Part shown: piece after piece, positions 35,952-43,601 of the stretch
How positions within the stretch are numbered: position 1 is the stretch's first letter
Layout: each line of letters starts with the position of its first letter
Source: DASRDU01 sp035560235
GTDB taxonomy: Bacteria > Acidobacteriota > Blastocatellia > RBC074
Direction: 5' to 3'
DNA length: 64,000 nucleotides
NCBI GenBank assembly: GCA_035560235.1
Contig: DATMAG010000086.1
Location: 1 to 64,000, forward strand
Notes under the pieces: model-generated
Database searches by the model: none
What the model was told of the DNA's origin: nothing
The model's input: only the letters and a program-made list of their open reading frames with translations
Position numbers and translations under genes: made by a program

Positions 35952-36434
35952 ATGCATTGTCCAGCTTGCGGAAAACCGGCAAAGGATCAGCAGAAATTCT
36001 GTCGCTCGTGCGGCTTCGGTCTGGAGCCGGTCGCGCAACTGCTCAGCGAACAGCTTCCGATCAGCGCGGAACTGACCGAAGATGAACGCCGCACGGAAAA
36101 GCTGGTGGGCTGGGGCATCAATGCGCTGCTCGGCATTCTGATCATCGGCGCGGCGAAGGCGATCATTTACTGGGTGATGATTGTCAAAGGGCAGTTCTGG
36201 CCCGGCATCTTTCTGCTCGGACTGCTGGCGTGGCTGGCGCTTTATATGTTTCTGATCGGCAAGTGGACAGAGTTGCAGAAATCATCCCGGCGGCGGTCAG
36301 CCCCGATGCTGCCATCAGCCGAAGACACGGCAAAGCTGCCTGCCGCGCCTGAACCTGTGCCGGCTGTGACCGAACGCACGACTGACCTGCTTGAAATTCG
36401 CCCGGTCAGGCGCAGCGATGAACTCGGCGCCTGA
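35952..36434 (+). CDS. Zinc-ribbon membrane protein
   Basis: A 160-residue protein. The N-terminal zinc ribbon (CPACGKPAKDQQKFCRSCG) is followed by two predicted transmembrane helices at about 50-75 and 80-100, then a Pro/Ala-rich tail. The start follows GGGAGG. It sits between the phosphatase pair and hpnK. The function is unknown. A second zinc-ribbon/two-helix protein of the same length is at 48052-48534, but the two are not clearly similar beyond that layout. Confidence 0.75.
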   Translation: MHCPACGKPAKDQQKFCRSCGFGLEPVAQLLSEQLPISAELTEDERRTEKLVGWGINALLGILIIGAAKAIIYWVMIVKGQFWPGIFLLGLLAWLALYMFLIGKWTELQKSSRRRSAPMLPSAEDTAKLPAAPEPVPAVTERTTDLLEIRPVRRSDELGA

Positions 36435-36466
36435 GCAGACAACACGAAGGAAGTTCAACCAGAGAA

Positions 36467-37357
36467 ATGACTGAGGCTGCCATTCCGACGCGCCATTCCC
36501 GGCCATCTCCACTCATCATCAACGGCGACGATTTCGGCTATTCCTCCGCCGTCAATCACGCCATCATTCAGGCGCACCGCGAAGGCGTGCTGACGAGCGC
36601 GAGCCTGATGGTCAATGAATGCGCGGCAGATGAAGCCGTGCGCATGGCAGGAGAGAATCCCAACCTCGCAGTCGGGCTTCATCTGGTACTGGTGCTCGGT
36701 CGGGCTGCGCTCCCGCACGCTGAACTGCCGCACATCACCGACGCGCAGGGCCGCTTCACGAGCAGTTCATTTGAGGCCGGAATCAAATATTATTTCAGCC
36801 CGGCAGCGCGGCGCGAACTGCGGCGCGAGATGCGGGCGCAGTTTGATAAATTTGTCGCAACGGGACTTCCATTTTCGCACGTTGACGGCCACACGCACCT
36901 GCACCAGCATCCGGTCATCTTTGCTGAACTGATCCGGTTATGCGAAGAATACGGCGTCAGAAGAGTCAGAGTTGTGAAAGGCGAGATGCGCCTGAGCCTG
37001 AGCCTTGACCGGAAAAACCTGCCGCTCAAACTGGTCTGGGGAACGGTCTTCAACCTGCTGGGACGATGGTGCGAGCGTCGTGTGCGCGGGCGCGGCTTTG
37101 TGCATCCGCAGAAAGTTTACGGCCTGCTGCAAAGCGGCGATCTGAATGAAAATTACCTGCTTGGTCTGCTGGCTGCCATGGAAAATACCAGCAGCGAAAT
37201 CTATGCTCATCCGCTCGCTTTCAATGCTGATGAAGCAGCGAGGCGCGAAAACCCCGGCGGCGTGCGCGAGCTTGAAGCGCTCCTGAGCAAACGGGTGCGC
37301 GCAGCGATTGACGCTGCCGGATTTGAACTTTCAACCTATCAGCATCTGGCGAAGTGA
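36467..37357 (+). CDS. hpnK: HpnK, hopanoid-associated deacetylase (YdjC-like)
   Basis: A 296-residue polysaccharide-deacetylase-fold protein. NGDDFGYSSAVNHAI carries the metal Asp and VDGHTHLHQHP carries metal His residues; HPLAFNADE is near the C terminus. Known role: deacetylation of the N-acetylglucosaminyl head group added by HpnI to bacteriohopanetetrol. It is 87 bases before the membrane protein/HpnI pair. Confidence 0.88.
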   Translation: MTEAAIPTRHSRPSPLIINGDDFGYSSAVNHAIIQAHREGVLTSASLMVNECAADEAVRMAGENPNLAVGLHLVLVLGRAALPHAELPHITDAQGRFTSSSFEAGIKYYFSPAARRELRREMRAQFDKFVATGLPFSHVDGHTHLHQHPVIFAELIRLCEEYGVRRVRVVKGEMRLSLSLDRKNLPLKLVWGTVFNLLGRWCERRVRGRGFVHPQKVYGLLQSGDLNENYLLGLLAAMENTSSEIYAHPLAFNADEAARRENPGGVRELEALLSKRVRAAIDAAGFELSTYQHLAK

Positions 37358-37444
37358 ACGCGACTGTCACCTGTCATCTGTTTTTGATCTGATCGCCGTT
37401 TCAGCAGATCAGCCGACAGGAATGCAGTCACTCGAAACTGTTTT

Positions 37445-37858
37445 ATGAAAACCCTGATCGTCATTTTTATTGCCATCATCTGTCAGTGCCTGGGCGATGT
37501 CTGTCTGACCAGAGGCATGAAATCAATCGGCGAAGTCAGCACGCTCGATCCGGCGCAGTTGTTTGCCACAGGCGTGCAGATTTTTTCGACGCCGATGATC
37601 TGGCTCGGCATCGGCATCCTGCTCGTCTTCTTTCTGCTCAATCTGGCGGCGCTGTCCTGGGCCGATCTGACTTACGTTGTGCCGCTGTCGGCGTTCGGTT
37701 ATGTGGTCAACGCGGCGATGTCGAAATATCTGCTCGGCGAACAGGTGACAGTGGCGCGGTGGATTGGCACCACGATTATCTGCGTTGGCGTGATGATCGT
37801 TTCGCGCACTGAACAGCGCACGACTGAAAAACAGGCGGCAGAGGTGAAGGCGGCATGA
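37445..37858 (+). CDS. EamA/SMR-like four-helix membrane protein
   Basis: A 137-residue protein with four predicted helices: about 3-22, 48-68, 73-93 and 103-120. LGDVCLTRGMK in the first helix, LSWADLTYVVPLSAFGYVVNA in the third and a conserved Gly-rich fourth helix match small DMT transporters. It aligns along its length with the first ~125 residues of the next protein and overlaps that gene by four bases (ATGA). Paired small DMT proteins such as ArnE/ArnF act as heterodimeric lipid flippases. A similar role for a glycosylated hopanoid is inferred. Confidence 0.8.
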   Translation: MKTLIVIFIAIICQCLGDVCLTRGMKSIGEVSTLDPAQLFATGVQIFSTPMIWLGIGILLVFFLLNLAALSWADLTYVVPLSAFGYVVNAAMSKYLLGEQVTVARWIGTTIICVGVMIVSRTEQRTTEKQAAEVKAA

Positions 37859-39483
37859 AAACCCTTCTGCTGATGTCATCGCTGATCGTCTTCAGTTCGC
37901 TTGGTGAAATCCTTTCGGCCAAAGGCATGAAAGAGGTCGGCGATGTTTCATTCCGGCCACGCGAACTTTTCGGCGCAATCGGGCGCATGGCGCGCAATCG
38001 CTGGCTGCTGGCCTGTGTGGGCTGTCTGGCGATTTCGTTCTTCTCGTTTCTCAGCCTGCTCAGTTATGCCGATCTGAGTTTTGTCATTCCGCTGACGGCG
38101 GTGACTTACCTGACCAACACCATCGGCGCCAGGCTGATGCTGAAGGAAAAAATCTCAGCGGCGCGTCTGTCCGGCACGCTGACGGTGATGTGCGGCGTGA
38201 TGCTCGTTTTACTGCCGCGCGAAATTGAAGCCACGATCATTCCTTCGCTTCAAAGCCTCTTTCACTGGCTTCTTTCCGCGTTGCATCCTGAAGGCTCAGC
38301 ATTCGGTTCAGTGGCCGACTGGCTGCTCGTCGCGCTGCGTGCCGCATTGCTGATCTGTGTGATCGCGGCGAATCTCTTTTATGGAATTTCGCTGGTGGCG
38401 GGCTGGCTGTGGGCGCGTGATCGTCGGCGGCAGCGCGCGCTCGGCACTGATTTCACGCCTCCGGTGACGATTATGATTCCGGTGCGCGGCGCTGACGAAC
38501 ACACTTATCAGAACTTTGCGAGTTTCTGTCGGCAGAATTATCCTGCCTTTCAGATGGTCTTTGGCGTGCGCGACGAAAGCGACCCGGCAGTAGCGGTGAT
38601 CAGAAAATTGCAGGCCGACTTCCCTTCACTTCAGATTGAACTGGTGATCTCTCCGGCTGAGATTGGTTACAACGCGAAGGTGTCAAATCTTCAGAATATG
38701 TCGGCCCGCGCGGCCCACGATTATCTGATCATCGTGGACAGCGACATTCGCGTCGGGCCTGATTACCTGCGGCGCGTGATGGCGCCGATGCGTCAGCCGG
38801 GCGTCGGGATGGTGACGTGTCTTTATCGCGGCGCCGAAGCGCGCACGCCTGCCGCGCTGCTTGAAAACATCGGCATCTCGTCAACCTTCGCGCCTGAAGT
38901 CGTCACGGCGCGCGCGCTCGAAGGCATCAAATTCGCGCTCGGCTCGACGATTCTGGTGCGGCGCGAATTGCTTGAAAAGATCGGCGGCTTTCACGCGGTC
39001 GCTGATTATCTGGCGGATGATTTTCTGCTTGGCAATTACGTCGCGGCGGCAGGCTTTGAAGTTGTGCTCTCTGATTACGTGGTCGAACACGTTTCAGGAC
39101 AGGAAACACTGGCAACGATGCTCAGACATCAGTTGCGGTGGGGCCGGTCAACGCGCATTTCGCGGCCCAAAGGTTATGCCGGACTGATTCTGACTTACGG
39201 CACGGCGACCTCGCTGCTGCTTGCGGCGGCGCTGAAATTTTCTGCTTTCGCGTGGGCGATGCTGGCGCTGACGCTGTTCATCAGACTGCTGGTGGCGTGG
39301 TGTTTTGGCGTGGTGGCGCTCGGTGATCGTGTGCTGGCGCGCAATCTGCTGCTCGTGCCGCTGCGCGACCTGATCGGCTTCGGCGTCTGGGCTGCAAGTT
39401 TCATCGGCGATGAGATTCAGTGGCGCGGCACAAATTTTCAGGTACTGCCGAGCGGCAAAATCAGACCGGCGAGAGAATCCTGA
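37855..39483 (+). CDS. hpnI: HpnI-type glycosyltransferase fused to an N-terminal EamA/SMR-like domain
   Basis: A 542-residue protein. Residues 1-125 form a four-helix DMT half-transporter (LGEILSAKGMK, LLSYADLSFVIPLTAVTYL) homologous to the preceding gene. Residues from about 165 are a family-2/21 glycosyltransferase with one lead-in helix. VTIMIPVRGADE, FGVRDESDPA, IIVDSDIRVGPDYL, DDFLLGNYV and the QLRWGRSTR motif resemble ceramide-glucosyltransferase/HpnI. C-terminal membrane helices follow. Known HpnI role: transfer of GlcNAc to bacteriohopanetetrol. The N-terminal fusion is not part of the HpnI proteins I know. Confidence 0.85.
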   Translation: MKTLLLMSSLIVFSSLGEILSAKGMKEVGDVSFRPRELFGAIGRMARNRWLLACVGCLAISFFSFLSLLSYADLSFVIPLTAVTYLTNTIGARLMLKEKISAARLSGTLTVMCGVMLVLLPREIEATIIPSLQSLFHWLLSALHPEGSAFGSVADWLLVALRAALLICVIAANLFYGISLVAGWLWARDRRRQRALGTDFTPPVTIMIPVRGADEHTYQNFASFCRQNYPAFQMVFGVRDESDPAVAVIRKLQADFPSLQIELVISPAEIGYNAKVSNLQNMSARAAHDYLIIVDSDIRVGPDYLRRVMAPMRQPGVGMVTCLYRGAEARTPAALLENIGISSTFAPEVVTARALEGIKFALGSTILVRRELLEKIGGFHAVADYLADDFLLGNYVAAAGFEVVLSDYVVEHVSGQETLATMLRHQLRWGRSTRISRPKGYAGLILTYGTATSLLLAAALKFSAFAWAMLALTLFIRLLVAWCFGVVALGDRVLARNLLLVPLRDLIGFGVWAASFIGDEIQWRGTNFQVLPSGKIRPARES

Positions 39484-39603
39484 CGAGCCTGCGCTGCGCC
39501 CGGCCCTGCCTTTACCCTCAGAAATGGATTTGTTACTCTGCCCCTGCTGCTGCTTATCCCCCGGACATCAACGCGAGATTGAATCAACAAAACAGGAGGA
39601 TTT

Positions 39604-40269
39604 ATGAAAGCGTCGAGCCATCGTTTTTCCCGTCTGATCGCACATTTTGCAGGCGCAGCGCTGCTGCTCGCAGCGTTCGGTTTCGTCGGCAGCGAAGTGC
39701 AGGCGCAGAAAAAGCGCCGCACCGTCAGGCGCGCTTCGACTACACCATCGGCATTTCACGTGCCGGTCGGGACTGATCTCAAGATTCGCCTTGAAACGGA
39801 GGTCAATACAAAAGAGTCGAAGAACGGCGACACCTTCACGGCCACGGTCGTGAATCCGAGCAAATACGAAGGCGCAACAGTTCACGGCCACGTGGCCGCG
39901 ATCAAACAGTCCGGCAAGTTCAAGGGCCAGACGGCGCTCTCGCTGGAATTTGACAAGATCACGCTGAGAAGCGGCGAGAGCGCCAGTATGGCCGCGCAGG
40001 TCGTCAGGGTTTACGGCGAAAAGTCGGCCAAAGAAGTTGACGAAGAAGGCAACGTCAAATCAGGCGGTCAGGGTTCGACCACCGTCAAGCGTTCTGCCGG
40101 TGGCGCAGCCGTCGGAGCCGTGATCGGCGCAATTGCCGGAGGCGGCAAGGGCGCAGCGATTGGCGCAGCAGTGGGCGGCGCGGCTGGCGCAGGTTCGGTT
40201 TTCATCACCGGCACCAACAAGGTCAAGCTCGACCGCGGCACCGAAATTCTGATTCGCACAACCAGGTAA
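39604..40269 (+). CDS. Exported glycine-zipper protein
   Basis: A 221-residue protein with a signal peptide (cleavage predicted after residue 34, VQA/QKK) and a basic segment. A beta-rich domain (LKIRLETEVNTKESKNGDTFTATV) follows. Near the C terminus is a glycine-zipper hairpin (GGAAVGAVIGAIAGGGKGAAIGAAVGGAAGAG) of the kind that inserts in membranes. The start has a strong AGGAGG site. The function is unknown; an envelope or periplasmic location is likely. Confidence 0.75.
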   Translation: MKASSHRFSRLIAHFAGAALLLAAFGFVGSEVQAQKKRRTVRRASTTPSAFHVPVGTDLKIRLETEVNTKESKNGDTFTATVVNPSKYEGATVHGHVAAIKQSGKFKGQTALSLEFDKITLRSGESASMAAQVVRVYGEKSAKEVDEEGNVKSGGQGSTTVKRSAGGAAVGAVIGAIAGGGKGAAIGAAVGGAAGAGSVFITGTNKVKLDRGTEILIRTTR

Positions 40270-40270
40270 T

Positions 40271-40371
40271 TGCAGATTTGAGATTGCGGATTGCAGATTG
40301 AGCGACTGTGCGTCTGAGGCTTCGGTAAAATCTGCAATCTCAAATCCGCAATCTGCAATCTCAAATCCGCA
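40271..40371. repeat. Heptamer arrays abutting the thiF-like start codon
   Basis: Four units (TGCAGAT, TTGAGAT, TGCGGAT, TGCAGAT) start one base after the stop of the upstream gene. After a spacer, six units of opposite sense run from 40330 to 40371: the triplet ATCTGCA, ATCTCAA, ATCCGCA twice over. The last base is directly followed by the ATG of the next gene. The two arrays can pair over most of their length. Confidence 0.88.
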
Positions 40372-41421
40372 ATGTCTTCTGATCGTTATTCCCGCCAGGT
40401 TCTCTTCTCCGGCATCGGCAGCAAAGGACAACAGCGACTGCGCGAGAGCCGCGCAGTCATCATCGGCTGCGGCGCGCTTGGCGCGATGCACGCTGAAATG
40501 CTCGCCCGCGCAGGCGTCGGAAAGCTGCGCCTGATTGACCGCGACTTTATCGAAGAATCGAACCTGCAACGCCAGATTATGTTTGAGGAACGCGATGTCA
40601 GCGACCGGCTGCCCAAAGCCGTCGCTGCCGCAGCGCGCATCAGCCGCATCAATTCCGAAATCGCAGCCGAACCCGTCGTCACCGATGTCAATTACACGAA
40701 CATCGAAGAACTGATTGCTGACGCCGATGTGGTGCTTGATGGCACAGACAATTTCGAAGTCAGGTATCTGATCAATGACGCCGCAGTGAAGCTCGGCAAG
40801 CCGTGGGTGTACGGCGCGGCGGTCGGCGCTTACGGCGTGCAGATGACGATCAGGCCGGGCGTGACGCCGTGCCTGCGCTGCGTGTTTGCTGAAGCGCCCG
40901 CGCCCGGCACGACTCCGACCTGCGACACTGCCGGAGTCATCCTGCCCGTCATCGCCACGATTTCAGCGTGGCAGGTGGCTGAAACGCTGAAGCTGCTGAC
41001 CGGGCAATTCGACAAACTGCACGGCAAGCTGCTGCAATTCGATCTCTGGGAAAATCAGATCAGGCAGATTTCAATTGCGAGCGTTCGTGAAGCTGACAGT
41101 GCAAGTGGTTGTCGCGCCTGCGGGCAGCGCATCTTTGATTTTCTGAACGTGCGCGGCGGGCAGATGCTGATGACGCTGTGCGGGCGCAACGCCGTGCAGA
41201 TCGCGCCGCCTGCTCGGACGCAGCTCGATTTCAGCCGCCTGGCAGAAAGACTGCGCGCAAGCGGCGAAGTAAGTTACAATCGCTTTCTGCTGAGACTGGC
41301 GCTGAAGGAAGGTGAGCAGGCTTATGAGATCACAGTCTTCCCCGACGCGCGCAGCATTATCAAAGGCACAGATGATCCGCATCTGGCGCGGTCACTCTAT
41401 GCCAGATATATTGGAGCGTGA
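40372..41421 (+). CDS. ThiF/MoeB/HesA-family adenylyltransferase
   Basis: A 349-residue E1-like enzyme. The nucleotide-binding fold is VIIGCGALGAMHAEML. RDFIEESNLQRQI contains the conserved Arg and Gln, and DGTDNFEVRYLIND the catalytic-site Asp. Zinc-binding CxxC pairs are CLRC and CRAC. Known role of the family: adenylation of the C-terminal glycine of a ubiquitin-like sulphur carrier (ThiS, MoaD, CysO). No carrier gene is adjacent, so the pathway cannot be fixed. The ATG lies directly behind a repeat array with no Shine-Dalgarno sequence. Confidence 0.85.
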   Translation: MSSDRYSRQVLFSGIGSKGQQRLRESRAVIIGCGALGAMHAEMLARAGVGKLRLIDRDFIEESNLQRQIMFEERDVSDRLPKAVAAAARISRINSEIAAEPVVTDVNYTNIEELIADADVVLDGTDNFEVRYLINDAAVKLGKPWVYGAAVGAYGVQMTIRPGVTPCLRCVFAEAPAPGTTPTCDTAGVILPVIATISAWQVAETLKLLTGQFDKLHGKLLQFDLWENQIRQISIASVREADSASGCRACGQRIFDFLNVRGGQMLMTLCGRNAVQIAPPARTQLDFSRLAERLRASGEVSYNRFLLRLALKEGEQAYEITVFPDARSIIKGTDDPHLARSLYARYIGA

Positions 41422-41447
41422 CCCCTGTAACCCTGCCCCTTCAAGCG

Positions 41448-42404
41448 ATGTCGAAAACTGAAATTGTCGTTCCCTGTTCCACTTCAAATCTTGGCGCAAG
41501 CTTTGACACCTGCGGGCTGGCCCTGTCGCTTTACCTGCGCGTGACGGTCGAAGCGCGGGAGAGCGGCTTTGAAGTTGTGCCGTCGGGCGAAGGTGCAGAG
41601 CAGATGCCGCACGATGAATCGAACCTGATTGTGAAGGTTGCCAATTTTGTCGCGCATCGCCGCCGCAAACACCTGCCGGGCGCGCGGCTGCTCGTCAATA
41701 ACGAAATCCCTTTTGCGCGCGGCCTCGGCAGCAGCAGTTGCGCGATCATCGCCGGAATTTCAGTTTACGAAGCCCTGAGCGGCGAGCAGTTGTCTGAAGA
41801 GGATTTTTTCGGCTACGCGATGCATTACGAAGATCACGGCGACAACCTTGCGCCGTGTCGTCTGGGCGGGCTGGTCGTTACCTGCGTGGTCAGAAATCCT
41901 GACGATGAATTTCTGCACCTGATTGCGGTCAAACGTCGCTGGCCCGATGAAATCAAAGTGATCGTGGCCATCCCCGATTTTGAAATGGAGACGGCGAAGA
42001 TGCGCGCCGCGCTGCCCCGGCTGCTGCCGATCACGAGCGCGATTTACAACATTCAGCGCGCCTCGCTGCTGCAGGCCGCGATCAGCGAACGCCGTTTTGA
42101 GCTGATTGGCGAAGCCCTGCGCGACAGTCTGCATCAGCCTTACCGCGCCCCGCTCGGGCCGGGCCTTGAAGATGTGCTGAAGATGAACGACGAAACAGGC
42201 AGACATCCGGGCCTGCTCGGCACAGCCATCAGCGGCGCAGGTTCGACCATGATCGCCTTTGCCACCGACAACTGCGAACGCATCGCCGCCGAAATGAGCG
42301 CGAGGCTGAAAGCACACGGCGCGCATTCGCGGACGATGCAGTTGCAGGTGGATAATGTCGGGCGGAGAATGAATCAGTCACAGCATCTTTCCCGAACGGA
42401 GTGA
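41448..42404 (+). CDS. thrB: Homoserine kinase (GHMP family)
   Basis: A 318-residue GHMP kinase. The N-terminal VPCSTSNLGASFDTCGLAL is typical of ThrB, and the ATP loop PFARGLGSSSCAIIAG and C-terminal GTAISGAGSTMIAF match the three GHMP motifs. Known role: phosphorylation of homoserine in threonine synthesis. I chose ATG 41448; an upstream GTG at 41418 overlaps the previous stop as GTGA and cannot be excluded. No thrC or hom is in the window. Confidence 0.85.
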   Translation: MSKTEIVVPCSTSNLGASFDTCGLALSLYLRVTVEARESGFEVVPSGEGAEQMPHDESNLIVKVANFVAHRRRKHLPGARLLVNNEIPFARGLGSSSCAIIAGISVYEALSGEQLSEEDFFGYAMHYEDHGDNLAPCRLGGLVVTCVVRNPDDEFLHLIAVKRRWPDEIKVIVAIPDFEMETAKMRAALPRLLPITSAIYNIQRASLLQAAISERRFELIGEALRDSLHQPYRAPLGPGLEDVLKMNDETGRHPGLLGTAISGAGSTMIAFATDNCERIAAEMSARLKAHGAHSRTMQLQVDNVGRRMNQSQHLSRTE

Positions 42405-42410
42405 ATATGT

Positions 42411-42776
42411 ATGAGCGAACAAATTACGCTCCAGGTCTCCGATGAAGTCATTCGCCATGCAGCCAGTATTGCGGCCTGCAATCAGCAAAGCGTCGAGAAG
42501 GTTCTGGCCGATTTGCTTGAATCAGCGATTTATGAAACTCCGGTCGAACTGCTCTCCGATGAAGAGGTAGTGGCCCTGACTGAACTGCGTTTGCCACCTG
42601 AACAGGAAGCAAGGCTAAGCGAACTGCTGGCTGGGCACCGTGAAGGAGAACTGAATGATGATGAGAAGAGAGAACTGGACAGGCTGATGAAGATTTACGA
42701 GCGCGGGATTCTTCGTCAGTCCAAAGCCCTGCGTGAAGCTGTTGCGCGCGGATTGCGAGGGCCGCTTGAGCCATGA
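42411..42776 (+). CDS. Antitoxin-like small protein paired with an HNH nuclease
   Basis: A 121-residue, highly charged, helical protein. The N-terminal segment ITLQVSDEVIRHAASIAACNQQSVEKVLADLLESAI resembles ribbon-helix-helix or Phd-like DNA-binding starts. The rest is acidic helix (PPEQEARLSELLAG ... DEKRELDRLMKIYERG). It overlaps the HNH gene by four bases. The gene order looks like an antitoxin-toxin pair, but no function is established; it may simply regulate or stabilise the nuclease. Confidence 0.6.
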   Translation: MSEQITLQVSDEVIRHAASIAACNQQSVEKVLADLLESAIYETPVELLSDEEVVALTELRLPPEQEARLSELLAGHREGELNDDEKRELDRLMKIYERGILRQSKALREAVARGLRGPLEP

Positions 42777-43207
42777 GTCGAACCCGCGTCCCGTCGGAAG
42801 TACGTGAACGCGTGCGAGCCGCCGCTGCTTACCGGTGCGGTTATTGTCTGAGTCAGCAGCGTTACGTCCTCGGAATCATGGAAATCGAACATATTATCCC
42901 GCTGGCTGGCGGCGGGACTGATGAAGAGGAGAATCTGTGGCTTTCGTGCGGCCTGTGTAACCGTTACAAAGGAACGCAGACAAGCCATATTGACCCTGAA
43001 ACAGGCGAAACTGTTTCATTGTTCAATCCGCGACTTCAGAAATGGAGCGACCATTTCTGCTGGGATGCAACAGGAACCAGAGTTGTCGGGCTGTCACCGA
43101 CCGGACGGGCAACGGTAATCGCCATGAAGTTCAACAATCCCATTGCAGTCGAAGTTCGCACCGGCCGGGTGCTGGCGAACTGGCATCCACCAGAGGATAT
43201 TCCCTGA
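42773..43207 (+). CDS. HNH endonuclease
   Basis: A 144-residue protein with a complete HNH core: the zinc-type CGYC, then EIEHIIPLAGGGTDEEENLWLSC with the catalytic His, and CNRYKG. The C-terminal part (HIDPETGETVSLFNPRLQKWSDHF) is common to a group of small stand-alone HNH proteins. Known role: metal-dependent DNA cleavage; the target is unknown. It is translationally coupled to the upstream small protein. Confidence 0.85.
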   Translation: MSRTRVPSEVRERVRAAAAYRCGYCLSQQRYVLGIMEIEHIIPLAGGGTDEEENLWLSCGLCNRYKGTQTSHIDPETGETVSLFNPRLQKWSDHFCWDATGTRVVGLSPTGRATVIAMKFNNPIAVEVRTGRVLANWHPPEDIP

Positions 43208-43237
43208 GCAGCCTGTGTACAGTTGATGGAGCAGTGA

Positions 43238-43585
43238 GTGGACAATGAAACGCAAATCAGTCAGGTTCAGCTCTGCGATGACGGATTCATCTGGCGTCAG
43301 AGTGACGGCACATCGGGCAGGGTGGCGTGGGCTGAGGTTGAAAGCATCTTCACTTACAAAACTGACTGCTTCACGTGGGACAACATCTGGCTGGCTTTTG
43401 AGATTGAAAGTTATGATGTGGCAGTTTCGATTTCAGAAGAGACTGAAGGCTTTGGCGAACTGATGAGCGCGATCACCAGACACTTTCCTGCAATTGAGGC
43501 TGACTGGTATCTCAGAGTAATGCAGCCGCCGTTTGAGGAGAATCTGACTTTGCTCTTTGAGCGTCCGGAACAGGACGCTGACTGA
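43238..43585 (+). CDS. Hypothetical acidic protein
   Basis: A 115-residue protein starting at GTG 43238 behind GGAG. It is rich in aromatic and acidic residues with beta-strand patterns (FIWRQSDGTSGRVAWAEVESIFTYK, NIWLAFEIESYDVAVSI, NLTLLFERPEQD). It is soluble, with no signal peptide. I do not recognise the family; it could be an immunity- or SMI1-like protein, but that is only a guess. It ends 16 bases before hisZ. Confidence 0.55.
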   Translation: MDNETQISQVQLCDDGFIWRQSDGTSGRVAWAEVESIFTYKTDCFTWDNIWLAFEIESYDVAVSISEETEGFGELMSAITRHFPAIEADWYLRVMQPPFEENLTLLFERPEQDAD

Positions 43586-43601
43586 AACGATTCTGATTGT
43601 T

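Noticed and set aside
40271..40371. Heptamer arrays as CRISPR-like or as plain intrinsic terminators
   Set aside because: Units are 7 bases with no spacers, which excludes CRISPR. There is no T-run, and the arrays sit just before starts, so a simple terminator does not explain them.
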